Shown one piece after another: positions 1 through 7,001 of a DNA stretch of 26,465 nt. Origin of the DNA: an uncultured Collinsella sp. (GTDB lineage Bacteria > Actinomycetota > Coriobacteriia > Coriobacteriales > Coriobacteriaceae). How positions within the stretch are numbered: the stretch's first letter is position 1; every line of letters begins with the position of its first letter. A program made the translations under genes and the position numbers. Location: assembly GCA_958443265.1 (NCBI GenBank), contig CAUCKA010000017.1, forward strand, positions 1 through 26,465, written 5' to 3'. Under the pieces are notes generated by a model, which saw nothing but the letters and a program-made list of their open reading frames with translations, was not told the origin of the DNA and made no database searches.

Positions 1-55
1 GAGCACAACCTTGCCAAGGTTGGGGTCGCGGGTTCGAGCCCCGTTGTCCGCTCCA
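1..55 (+). tRNA. tRNA-Gly (GCC), 3' part only
   Basis: The first 55 bases are the 3' part of a glycine tRNA: the end of the D arm, the anticodon arm with loop TTGCCAA (anticodon GCC), the T arm with GTTCGAGCC and the acceptor end TGTCCGC-T-CCA with encoded CCA. They are identical to positions 3819-3873 of the complete tRNA-Gly in this window. The 5' part lies outside the window. Confidence 0.95.
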
Positions 56-63
56 ACTATCTT

Positions 64-90
64 ACGCGGTTCTAACGAACCGCGTTTTTT
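64..90 (+). terminator. Rho-independent terminator after tRNA-Gly
   Basis: A perfect 8-bp stem, ACGCGGTT (64-71) with AACCGCGT (78-85), closes a 6-base loop and runs straight into T85-T90. It lies 9 bases after the tRNA CCA end and would end the tRNA transcript. Confidence 0.9.
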
Positions 91-101
91 GTTGACGCTG
101 C

Positions 102-201
102 GCGGGCCCCGGGCACCCCATCTTGCCCCTCAATCGTCGGTCGCGTACATAAAGTACGCTTCCCTCCTCTTTCGCGGCAACCTGGGGCACCCGGAGCCCG
201 C
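102..201. repeat. Large intergenic palindrome beside the IS element
   Basis: Positions 102-127 and 176-201 are 26-base inverted arms (GCGGGCCCCGGGCACCCC... against ...GGGGCACCCGGAGCCCGC) with only a few mismatches. Between them sits a second perfect hairpin, GCGTAC-ATAAA-GTACGC (143-159). No T-tract follows on either strand, so it is not a simple terminator. It ends about 8 bases before the inferred end of the IS element. I regard it as a dispersed palindromic repeat or structured RNA of this genome; dispersal cannot be seen in one window. Confidence 0.75.
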
Positions 202-222
202 TCGCTCATATGACCCAATCCA

Positions 223-485
223 CTGTCAAGGGCCACAATGGCCCCGCCGACCGCTTGCAATCGGTCGGCGGGGCCTGCCGTTAAACCCGTCCCGGTCCGC
301 CCCCGGCATGTCATCGACGCCTTCGGCTCAGTCTCATATCCGCGGATACCGTTCTGTCGGCCCGCACTCCATTCCTTCGGCGGGGTTCCCCAAGTCTGTC
401 GAGGCGCATGCGGAGGGCTCCGCGCGCACAGCGAAATAGGGGGTATCCCCGAAGGCCGCCCGGCTCGCCGGGACGGGGGCTATGT
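223..485 (-). ncRNA. Candidate bridge RNA region of the IS element
   Basis: This non-coding stretch lies 3' of the transposase, inside the inverted repeats. Members of the IS110 family encode a structured bridge RNA in a non-coding end; in the IS1111 subgroup it is reported on the transposase-downstream side. The segment is GC-rich and carries a perfect 14-bp hairpin (240-253 with 262-275, loop CTTGCAAT) near the element end. I cannot identify target- or donor-binding loops by eye, so the exact RNA ends are unknown and the strand is assumed to follow the transposase. Confidence 0.4.
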
Positions 486-1607
486 CTATTCCGCGCCCTC
501 CCGGCACATCATGCCGAGGGCCCAGAGCCACCTCACGAGCTCGGCCGCGGTGGCCGCGTTAGCCTTCGCCGCGGGCATGCCGCGGGCGAGCATCTCCTCG
601 CGCCGCCGCAGGAGCCGCTCGGACCCCTTCCTCCCGTGCATCCTTATCTCGAGGGGCACGCCCGTATCCCTTGGCATGAGCTTCGGCTGGTGCCGTGCCG
701 CGGCGTAGCACCATGAGCCCTCAACGGCCAGCTTCCTCACGAGCGCGTTGCCCGCACCGCTGATGCCTCCGAGCCGCACGGAGTCGCCACTCGACCTCTG
801 ACTCGGCGCGAGGCCGAAATAGGCCGTGACCTGCCTTCCGGAACGGAACCTCGTGAAGTCGCCGACCTCGGCCGAGAAGGCTGCGGCCAGCGCGAAGGCG
901 CAGCCCTTGATCGACTGGAGGGCGGCCACCTCCGCGGCGATCGGGCTGGCATCCACGGCTGCCCTGTACTCGGAGAGCAGGTCCGCCCGGGCCTCCGCCG
1001 CGGCCTCGACCTCGTTCCTCAGGGCGGCGAGCGTCCGAACCCCGCCATCGTCCTCCGGCCTGACCTTGTCGAGCCACCTCAGGAAGTCGTAGGTCCAGTA
1101 CTTCCTCGGGTTGCCGGCGGGCGTGGTGCCGCCGTAGACGAACCCTCGCTTTGCGAGGAAGGCGAGCAGCCGCTGCTTGGCGGTCGCCAGGCGCGCGGTC
1201 GCCCCGTCGTAGGCGCCGGCGAGGTCCCTGATGCCTTCGGCCTCGGGGGAGGGGACCCATACGGGGGAGATGTCGTGGGCGAGTATCGCTTTGGCCATCC
1301 TGGCGGCGTCGTTCCTGTCGTTCTTGGAGGCCGAGTCGGCGGCCGACCTGGGGATCTTCGAGACCGCGGCGACGACGCACTCGACGCCGAGCCCGGCGAG
1401 CTCCCTTTGCGGGGCGAAGCCGAGGTAGCCGCTCTCGTAGGCGGCGAGCGACGGGCCGGGGAAGCCCGACATCCACTCCGCGACCTCGCCCCAGGGGTTG
1501 CCGCGGAACCTCCTCGTCACGGCCTCGCCCGTCTCCGCGTCGAGCGCGCAGACGGTGGTGGACCTGAGGTGTACGTCCATTCCGAAGGCGGTAGAATATC
1601 TAGGCAC
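486..1607 (-). CDS. IS110-family transposase (DEDD recombinase)
   Basis: The 373-residue protein has the two-domain layout of IS110-family recombinases. The N-terminal RuvC-like DEDD domain shows Asp11 (GMDVH), Glu58 (AYESGY) and Asp97/Asp100 (NDRNDAARMA). The C-terminal Transposase_20 region, about residues 228-300, runs from SIKGCAFALAAAF through FRSGRQVTAYFGLAPSQ to GGISGAGNALVRK. The start is GTG at 1607, chosen because GGGAGG lies five bases upstream (1613-1618) and the next ATG would remove the conserved N-terminus. The frame is unbroken and full length, so the element may still be active. It catalyses RNA-guided DNA recombination in characterised relatives. Codon use is very GC-rich, richer than the chromosomal genes around it. 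Confidence 0.95.
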   Translation of the reverse strand: MPRYSTAFGMDVHLRSTTVCALDAETGEAVTRRFRGNPWGEVAEWMSGFPGPSLAAYESGYLGFAPQRELAGLGVECVVAAVSKIPRSAADSASKNDRNDAARMAKAILAHDISPVWVPSPEAEGIRDLAGAYDGATARLATAKQRLLAFLAKRGFVYGGTTPAGNPRKYWTYDFLRWLDKVRPEDDGGVRTLAALRNEVEAAAEARADLLSEYRAAVDASPIAAEVAALQSIKGCAFALAAAFSAEVGDFTRFRSGRQVTAYFGLAPSQRSSGDSVRLGGISGAGNALVRKLAVEGSWCYAAARHQPKLMPRDTGVPLEIRMHGRKGSERLLRRREEMLARGMPAAKANAATAAELVRWLWALGMMCREGAE

Positions 1608-1775
1608 GGGAGCCTCCCAACCTCGTTGCGGCGCGGCTGCGCCTCTGGCACTTCAACAACATTGTCGCAGCCCCGACCCGCGGTCACGAGCGGGGGGCTC
1701 CTGTCGTTTCCGTGCCCCTGGATTGGGCCATAGTGTCTGTCGTGGCCGGGGAGTAAGTCTTCCGTTCTTTTCACT

Positions 1776-1787
1776 AATCGATCGATT
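1776..1787. promoter_or_regulatory. Perfect 12-bp palindrome, possible operator of the alpha-glucosidase gene
   Basis: AATCGATCGATT is a perfect palindrome 136 bases before the alpha-glucosidase start and 44 bases outside the inferred IS end. Sugar-responsive regulators often use short palindromes of this type upstream of glycosidase genes, but no regulator is encoded nearby and no convincing -35/-10 pair was found here, so the role is a guess. Confidence 0.3.
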
Positions 1788-1922
1788 CGTCCCAGGAGGC
1801 TCGAACCCGAGAGGGAGCGAGCGTTTTGGGGCGTGGCTGTGGCGTTGTTTGCCGCGAATGTCCGCTTTGGGCGTATCATCGTGGGCATCTCGCAAAACCT
1901 CGTTGCAAGGGAGACTCATCCC

Positions 1923-3656
1923 ATGGCTACAGAAAAGTCCTCGTCGCGCCCATGGATGTCCGATGCCGCGATCTATCAGATCTACCCGCGCTCGTTTAAG
2001 GACTCGACTGGTTCGGGTTTGGGCGATATCGCGGGCATTACCCAGCAGATGGACTATCTTGAGCGGCTGGGTATCGAGGCCATCTGGCTGAGCCCGTTTT
2101 ACCCATCGCCTCTTGTCGATGGCGGCTATGATGTGGCGGACTACTGCGATGTCGACCCACGTCTCGGCTCGCTTGACGACTTCGATGACATGATCGCTGC
2201 GGCTCATGCGCACGACATCAAGGTCATCGTCGACATCGTGCCCAACCATTCGTCCAACCAGCACCCCTGGTTCAAAGCCGCTCTTGCCGCCGGCCCCGGA
2301 TCACCCGAGCGCGCCCGTTATATCTTCCGCGATGGTCGCGGCGAGCACGGCGAGCTGCCTCCCACCAATTGGAATGCCAACTTTGGCGGCCCCGCCTGGA
2401 CGCGCGTCGCGGACGGTCAGTGGTATCTGCACATGTTTACGCCCGAGCAGCCGGACTTTGACTGGTCGTGTCCCGAGGTTCATGCGTTCTTTTGCGACGT
2501 CCTGGCGTTTTGGAGCGATCGAGGCGTCGATGGCTTTCGCATTGATGTGGCGCACGGTCTCGCCAAGGATCTCGACCGCGATGACCTCGACCGGTGGCAT
2601 CTCGCCGAGGGCGATGACATGGTTGAGGACGGCACCCATCCGCTGTGGGACCGCAACGAGGTCCATGAGATCTATCGCGAGTGGCGCCGCGTGTTCGACC
2701 GTTATGATCCGCCGCGCAGCGCCGTTGCCGAGGCGTGGGTTCTGCCCGAGCGCCAGTATCTCTACGCACGCCCCAGCGAGCTTGGCCAGACATTCAACTT
2801 TGAGTTCGCCAAGGCCACTTGGACCTATGATGACATGCACGCTGCAATCGAGAAGGGCTTGAAGGCGGCCATCGAATCCGGTTCCGCCTCGACCTGGGTA
2901 CTCTCCAACCACGACGTGCCGCGCGTGGCGACACGCTATGCCCTGCCGCAAATCAAGGCGACGCGCTACCATCAGATTGCGCTCGACTGGCTCTTACGCG
3001 ACGGGTCGTCTTATGACGAGGACCGTGAACTCGGCGAGCGCCGCGCGCGGGCAGCCCTTTTGCTTGAGTTGGCGCTTCCGGGCTCGGCATACGTGTATCA
3101 GGGTGAGGAGCTCGGCCTTTTTGAGGTGGCTGACATCCCGTGGGCTGCGCTCGAAGATCCCACTGCGACCAATACGCACGGACCGAAGCGCGAGAAGGGG
3201 CGCGACGGCTGTCGTGTGCCCCTGCCGTGGGTGGCAGCGGACGATCCCGCGCAGGGCGGATCGTTTGGGTTTTCACCGGCGGACGCCGATGCGGCGCCCC
3301 ATCTGCCACAGCCTGCATGGTTTTCCGATTACGCTGCCGATAGGGAAGAAGCGGACCCGGCATCGATGCTTGCGTTCTATCGCGACGCCCTCTGGCTACG
3401 GCGCAAGCTGCGCGGGTGCGCCAACGATCTTGCGTGGCTCGATCTTGACGGGTGCACCGGCCTTGCGGATGGTGCCGAGGGCGCTGAGGGCGGCGTCATC
3501 GCCTATCGCCGCGACAACGGCTGGGCGTGTGTGACGAACTTCGGTGCAGCACCCGTGGAGCTGCCGGCGGGTAGGGTCCTGCTCACCTCATCACCGCTTG
3601 CAGATGGCAGGCTCGCGCAGGACAGCTCTGCCTGGATCATGCTCGCTGAGTTGTAG
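1923..3656 (+). CDS. GH13 alpha-glucosidase (oligosaccharide-hydrolysing)
   Basis: The 577-residue protein is a cytoplasmic GH13 alpha-amylase-fold enzyme; no signal peptide is visible. Conserved regions are DIVPNH (104-109), GFRIDVAH with nucleophile Asp208, AEAW with acid/base Glu270 and SNHDVPR with transition-state Asp331. The stretch GPGSPERARYIFRDGRGEHG and the length match actinobacterial alpha-glucosidases acting on maltose or isomaltose-type oligosaccharides; exact linkage preference cannot be read from sequence. The start ATG at 1923 has a purine-rich AAGGGAGA about 7 to 10 bases upstream; an in-frame ATG at 1833 lacks that and falls in the leader. The gene stands alone, with the IS element about 190 bases upstream and tRNA genes downstream; no transporter or regulator is adjacent. 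Confidence 0.92.
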   Translation: MATEKSSSRPWMSDAAIYQIYPRSFKDSTGSGLGDIAGITQQMDYLERLGIEAIWLSPFYPSPLVDGGYDVADYCDVDPRLGSLDDFDDMIAAAHAHDIKVIVDIVPNHSSNQHPWFKAALAAGPGSPERARYIFRDGRGEHGELPPTNWNANFGGPAWTRVADGQWYLHMFTPEQPDFDWSCPEVHAFFCDVLAFWSDRGVDGFRIDVAHGLAKDLDRDDLDRWHLAEGDDMVEDGTHPLWDRNEVHEIYREWRRVFDRYDPPRSAVAEAWVLPERQYLYARPSELGQTFNFEFAKATWTYDDMHAAIEKGLKAAIESGSASTWVLSNHDVPRVATRYALPQIKATRYHQIALDWLLRDGSSYDEDRELGERRARAALLLELALPGSAYVYQGEELGLFEVADIPWAALEDPTATNTHGPKREKGRDGCRVPLPWVAADDPAQGGSFGFSPADADAAPHLPQPAWFSDYAADREEADPASMLAFYRDALWLRRKLRGCANDLAWLDLDGCTGLADGAEGAEGGVIAYRRDNGWACVTNFGAAPVELPAGRVLLTSSPLADGRLAQDSSAWIMLAEL

Positions 3657-3756
3657 GGGTCTCTTGCGGCGAGCTTGCGTTTGCCTGCGCCTTCCGCGGC
3701 GGCTGATGTCTTCGCGAGGTTCGCGAGGGCGTCGCAAAACTTTTCAAAAAAAGTTC

Positions 3757-3785
3757 TTGCATTTGGGTGGATCATCCCGTATATT
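3757..3785 (+). promoter_or_regulatory. Sigma-70-type promoter of the tRNA-Gly/tRNA-Val operon
   Basis: TTGCAT (3757-3762) and TATATT (3780-3785) are separated by exactly 17 bases, and the tRNA-Gly begins 13 bases after the -10 box, placing the start of transcription just before the tRNA. An A/T-rich segment with AACTTTT and AAAAGTT arms lies immediately upstream, as is common for strong stable-RNA promoters. Confidence 0.85.
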
Positions 3786-3797
3786 AAATCCTCGCAG

Positions 3798-3873
3798 GCG
3801 GACATGGCTCAGTTGGTAGAGCACAACCTTGCCAAGGTTGGGGTCGCGGGTTCGAGCCCCGTTGTCCGCTCCA
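3798..3873 (+). tRNA. tRNA-Gly (GCC)
   Basis: This is a complete 76-base tRNA. The acceptor arm pairs GCGGACA with TGTCCGC, the anticodon stem CAACC/GGTTG encloses TTGCCAA (anticodon GCC), the T arm contains GTTCGAGCC, and CCA is encoded. The last 55 bases are identical to the partial copy at the window start. Confidence 0.98.
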
Positions 3874-3876
3874 TTT

Positions 3877-3951
3877 GGGCGTTTAGCTCAGGGGGAGAGC
3901 GCTTCCCTGACACGGAAGAGGTCAGAAGTTCAAATCTTCTAACGCCCACCA
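3877..3951 (+). tRNA. tRNA-Val (GAC)
   Basis: Three bases after tRNA-Gly, GGGCGTT pairs with AACGCCC as the acceptor stem. The anticodon stem CTTCC/GGAAG encloses CTGACAC (anticodon GAC, valine), the T arm contains AGTTCAAATCT, and CCA is encoded. It is co-transcribed with tRNA-Gly. Confidence 0.97.
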
Positions 3952-3959
3952 AATGTTCG

Positions 3960-3995
3960 CAGCTCAGAGGCATCGCCTCTGGGCTGTTTTGTTTT
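3960..3995 (+). terminator. Rho-independent terminator of the tRNA operon
   Basis: A 12-bp stem with one T-G pair (CAGCTCAGAGGC, 3960-3971, with GCCTCTGGGCTG, 3975-3986) closes a 3-base loop and is followed by TTTTGTTTT. Confidence 0.9.
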
Positions 3996-4330
3996 GGTCG
4001 CCAAATGGGTCGTCAAATTCGTCACCAAATTTCGAGTTTTTGATCTTCCGGGATGCTTCTCAGTAGTCATCCGAGGAAACTCTCGTCTTCTCCGTTTGCA
4101 TACACATATCTTTCAAGGATTCGTGCCGCGGTTGCATGAGGCTCGGCAAGGCACGACCGCAACATGTTGGTCAAGCATAATCTTTTGGATTCTTTTGGCG
4201 TGAGCGGCTTGGTTTTGGTAGGATTTGTCAGCGGCCTAACTAAGGGGGTTTTATAACTGCCATGCAGGTAGCCGTGCTGGTAACGTTTTACCGACTTGCC
4301 AAGAACCCCTCATTTTTAATGCGTCTGCAA
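3996..4330 (-). pseudogene. AT-richer scar next to tRNA-Val with a decayed reading frame
   Basis: No intact gene is seen here and base composition is clearly lower in GC than in neighbours. On the minus strand one frame stays open for about 77 codons, from near 4300 to a TGA near 4071, without a suitable start. Its end reads HATAARILERYVYANGED and then continues in frame beyond the stop as LLRSIPEDQKLEIW, which has the look of real protein cut by a nonsense codon. At 3997-4032, just beyond the tRNA terminator, a 12-base unit of the form GTCRYCAAATKB is repeated three times. I suspect the remnant of an element that had used the tRNA 3' end; the protein family is not recognised. Confidence 0.35.
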
Positions 4331-4357
4331 AATGACCAATTGCTTTGACCTGCTGAA

Positions 4358-4405
4358 ACACTATATGTTGTGTTTGACCTAAAAAAAGAATACAGGATAT
4401 AGATG
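4358..4405 (+). promoter_or_regulatory. NrdR-controlled promoter of nrdD
   Basis: ACACTATATGTTGTGT (4358-4373) matches the NrdR box consensus at 15 of 16 positions. A second, weaker box ATACAGGATATAGATG (4390-4405) begins exactly 32 bases later, the usual spacing of paired NrdR boxes. Between and over them lie -35 TTGACC (4374-4379) and -10 TATAGA (4398-4403), separated by 18 bases. Binding of the dATP/ATP-sensing NrdR repressor would therefore cover the promoter. The nrdR gene itself is not in this window. Confidence 0.85.
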
Positions 4406-4409
4406 CCTC

Positions 4410-4629
4410 TTTGTCGTATGATAGATGGCGGACAGAGAACGAAGACCTTAACTGCCTCTTTTGAACGTGTCCTTGAGCCGCTTGATCGGCTCCTGGGAGT
4501 GTCCGCATTGAGGCTTATGGTTTATCGAGAACACAGATTGCGCGACGGCGCCGCAAGACGGGGCAAGCCCTGCCGGGCATCGTTTGGCTCTGAAGCGCAA
4601 TGAGGCTACGATGCGAAAGAGGCAAGAGG
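4410..4629 (+). other. Long 5' leader of nrdD
   Basis: If transcription starts about 7 bases after the -10 box, nrdD has a leader of roughly 220 bases. It contains a perfect 6-bp hairpin GAGCCG-CTTGAT-CGGCTC (4475-4492) and a GC-rich fold around 4557-4582. No known riboswitch class was recognised, and no terminator precedes the start codon. Confidence 0.45.
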
Positions 4630-6852
4630 ATGAAGATCATCAAGCGCAGCGGCACCGAGGTTGTCTTTGACATCGATAAGATCGTCAATGCGATTCGCGC
4701 CGCCAACTTGGAGGTCGAGGAGAGCTCTCGTCTAACCGACCGCCAGGTGGTTTACGCGGCACAAAACGTCGCCGAGGCATGCGAGAACGCGGGCCACACC
4801 GTTTCGGTCGAGGAGATCCAGGATTTGGTCGAGGACGAGATTATGCGTCTCGACTGCTACGAGGTTGCCCGCCACTACATCATCTATCGCTATGTTCAGA
4901 GCCTGAAGCGCCAGAAGAACACGACCGATGACAAGATTCTGTCGCTGATCGAGTGCAATAACGAAGAGGTCAAGCAGGAGAACTCTAACAAGAACCCGAC
5001 CGTCAATTCCGTCCAGCGCGACTATATGGCCGGCGAGATTTCCAAGGACCTGACTCAGCGCGTGCTGCTGCCCCAGGAGATCGTGGATGCCCATAATGAG
5101 GGCCTGATCCATTTCCACGATTCGGATTACTTTGCCCAGCACATGCACAACTGCGATCTGGTGAACCTGGAGGACATGCTCCAGAACGGCACCGTTATCT
5201 CGGGCACGCTGATCGAGAAGCCGCACAGCTTCTCGACCGCCTGCAACATCGCGACGCAGATTATCGCCCAGGTTGCTTCCTCCCAGTACGGCGGCCAGTC
5301 TATTTCGCTGACCCATCTCGCCCCCTTTGTTGAGGTGAGCCGTCAAAAGATTCGCGGCGAGGTTGCCCGCGAGCTCGAGGAGCTCGGTGTTTCGGCATCT
5401 GCCGAGAAAGTCCGTGAGGTCGTTGAGGACCGTCTGCGTGACGAGATCCGTCGCGGCGTCCAGACGATTCAGTATCAGGTCGTGACCCTTATGACCACCA
5501 ACGGCCAGGCGCCGTTTGTGACGGTCTTTATGTATCTCAACGAGGCTCGCTCAGCGCAGGAGAAGCACGACCTTGCCATGATCGTGGAGGAGACGCTTCG
5601 TCAGCGCTATGAGGGCGTTAAGAACGAAGCCGGTGTATGGATTACCCCGGCATTCCCCAAGCTTATCTATGTACTCGAGGACGATAACGTTCACGAGAAT
5701 TCCCCGTACTTCTACCTGACCCAGCTGGCTGCCAAGTGTACCGCCAAGCGCATGGTGCCCGACTACATCTCCGAGAAGAAGATGCGCGAGCTCAAGCTGT
5801 CTAAGGGCGAGACCGCCGGCAACGGCGATTGCTACACCTGCATGGGTTGCCGTAGTTTCCTGACGCCCGACCGTTCGGGCAACGGCTTTAACAATGTCGC
5901 CAACGCGCTGAACTATGACCCGACCAAGCCTAAGTACTATGGTCGCTTTAACCAGGGTGTTGTGACCATCAACCTGCCCGATGTCGCGCTGAGCTCGCAT
6001 CAGGACATGGACAAGTTCTGGAAGATCTTCGATGAGCGCCTTGAGCTGTGCCATCGTGCCCTGCTGTGCCGTCATGAGCGCCTGATGGGCACGCTTTCGG
6101 ATGCCGCGCCGATTCTTTGGCAGTACGGCGCCCTGGCGCGTCTGAAGAAGGGCGAGACGATCGATAAGCTGCTCGTGGGCGGCTATTCCACCATCAGCCT
6201 GGGGTATGCCGGCCTGTATGAGTGCGTCAAGTACATGACGGGCCACAGCCACACCGAGAAGGAGGGCACGCCCTTTGCCATGGCAGTCATGCAGCGCATG
6301 AACGACAAGTGCGCCGAGTGGAAGGCCGAAAGCGATATTGACTTCTCGCTGTACGGTACCCCGCTTGAGTCGACGACCTACAAGTTCGCCAAGTGCCTGC
6401 AGCGTCGTTTTGGCATCATCCCGGGCGTGACGGACAAGGGCTACATCACCAACAGCTACCACGTCCACGTGTCCGAGGAGATCGACGCATTCGACAAGCT
6501 CAAGTTCGAGGGCATGTTCCAGCAGCTTTCGCCGGGCGGTGCCATCTCCTACGTCGAGGTTCCCAACATGCAGGACAACCTCAAGGCTGTCATCCGCGTG
6601 ATGCAGTACATCTACGACAACATCATGTACGCCGAGCTCAACACCAAGAGCGACTACTGCCAGGTGTGCGGCTACGATGGTGAGATCAAGATTGTCGAGG
6701 ATGACGGCAAGCTGGTGTGGGAGTGCCCCAGCTGCGGCAACCGCGACCAGGAGAAGATGAATGTCGCCCGTCGCACGTGCGGCTACATCGGTACCCAATT
6801 CTGGAACCAGGGCCGAACCGAGGAGATCCGCGACCGCGTGCTGCATCTCTAA
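4630..6852 (+). CDS. nrdD: Anaerobic (class III) ribonucleoside-triphosphate reductase
   Basis: The 740-residue glycyl-radical enzyme reduces ribonucleoside triphosphates to deoxyribonucleotides without oxygen. Residues 1 to about 95 form an ATP-cone regulatory domain starting MKIIKRSGTEVVFDIDKIV. The catalytic core holds the NGDCYTCMGCRSFL segment (Cys401, Cys404, Cys407). Near the C-terminus, Cys677, Cys680, Cys699 and Cys702 form the zinc site, and the radical glycine is Gly718 in RTCGYIG. The start at 4630 is set by AAAGAGG seven bases upstream and by homology; an upstream in-frame ATG at 4600 adds an unrelated peptide. The NrdR box pair upstream and nrdG downstream complete the expected system. 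The distance of 426 bases to nrdG is unusually long. Confidence 0.98.
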   Translation: MKIIKRSGTEVVFDIDKIVNAIRAANLEVEESSRLTDRQVVYAAQNVAEACENAGHTVSVEEIQDLVEDEIMRLDCYEVARHYIIYRYVQSLKRQKNTTDDKILSLIECNNEEVKQENSNKNPTVNSVQRDYMAGEISKDLTQRVLLPQEIVDAHNEGLIHFHDSDYFAQHMHNCDLVNLEDMLQNGTVISGTLIEKPHSFSTACNIATQIIAQVASSQYGGQSISLTHLAPFVEVSRQKIRGEVARELEELGVSASAEKVREVVEDRLRDEIRRGVQTIQYQVVTLMTTNGQAPFVTVFMYLNEARSAQEKHDLAMIVEETLRQRYEGVKNEAGVWITPAFPKLIYVLEDDNVHENSPYFYLTQLAAKCTAKRMVPDYISEKKMRELKLSKGETAGNGDCYTCMGCRSFLTPDRSGNGFNNVANALNYDPTKPKYYGRFNQGVVTINLPDVALSSHQDMDKFWKIFDERLELCHRALLCRHERLMGTLSDAAPILWQYGALARLKKGETIDKLLVGGYSTISLGYAGLYECVKYMTGHSHTEKEGTPFAMAVMQRMNDKCAEWKAESDIDFSLYGTPLESTTYKFAKCLQRRFGIIPGVTDKGYITNSYHVHVSEEIDAFDKLKFEGMFQQLSPGGAISYVEVPNMQDNLKAVIRVMQYIYDNIMYAELNTKSDYCQVCGYDGEIKIVEDDGKLVWECPSCGNRDQEKMNVARRTCGYIGTQFWNQGRTEEIRDRVLHL

Positions 6853-6863
6853 TAACCATCCCA

Positions 6864-7001
6864 GGCTGCCCCGTAGCGAGGCCCCGGACCTTTACTCGCT
6901 ATTTCGGACAGTCCTGGCTCACGACGGAGGCGCCACTGGCGCCTCCTGTTCGTGCGGAACTCATATCGAGCAAAGGTCCGGGGCCTCGCTACGGGGCAGC
7001 C
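6864..7001. repeat. Very large palindrome after nrdD
   Basis: Arms 6864-6902 and 6963-7001 pair over 39 bases with two mismatches, and the outer 30 bases are perfect (GGCTGCCCCGTAGCGAGGCC... and its complement). A second perfect 9-bp hairpin, GGAGGCGCC-ACT-GGCGCCTCC (6926-6946), sits in the middle. The element begins 11 bases after the nrdD stop. There is no T-tract, so ordinary termination is unlikely; a mobile palindromic repeat or an RNA-processing or stabilising structure is more plausible. Confidence 0.85.

Larger units (their letters stand above)
209..1732 (-). mobile_element. IS110-family insertion sequence (IS1111-like), apparently intact
   Basis: One full-length DEDD transposase is flanked by subterminal inverted repeats: TATGACCCAATCCA at 209-222 and TGGATTGGGCCATA at 1719-1732 (13 of 14 matched after reverse complementing). 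The total of about 1.52 kb fits the family. Subterminal repeats and a longer non-coding segment downstream of the transposase (223-485, about 260 bases) than upstream (1608-1718) are traits of the IS1111 subgroup. Exact ends cannot be fixed because these elements make no clear target duplication; the true boundaries lie a few bases outside the stated repeats. The left end abuts the palindrome at 102-201. Confidence 0.8.

Noticed and set aside
721..1476. A 251-codon Arg-rich frame inside the transposase gene on the same strand
   Set aside because: Its extreme arginine content and lack of motifs mark it as an out-of-frame shadow of the DEDD transposase.
5551..6846. A 431-codon open frame on the minus strand opposite nrdD
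   Set aside because: It lies wholly inside nrdD, lacks a ribosome-binding site and reads as low-complexity Val/Leu/Ala/His sequence typical of antisense frames in GC-rich genes.
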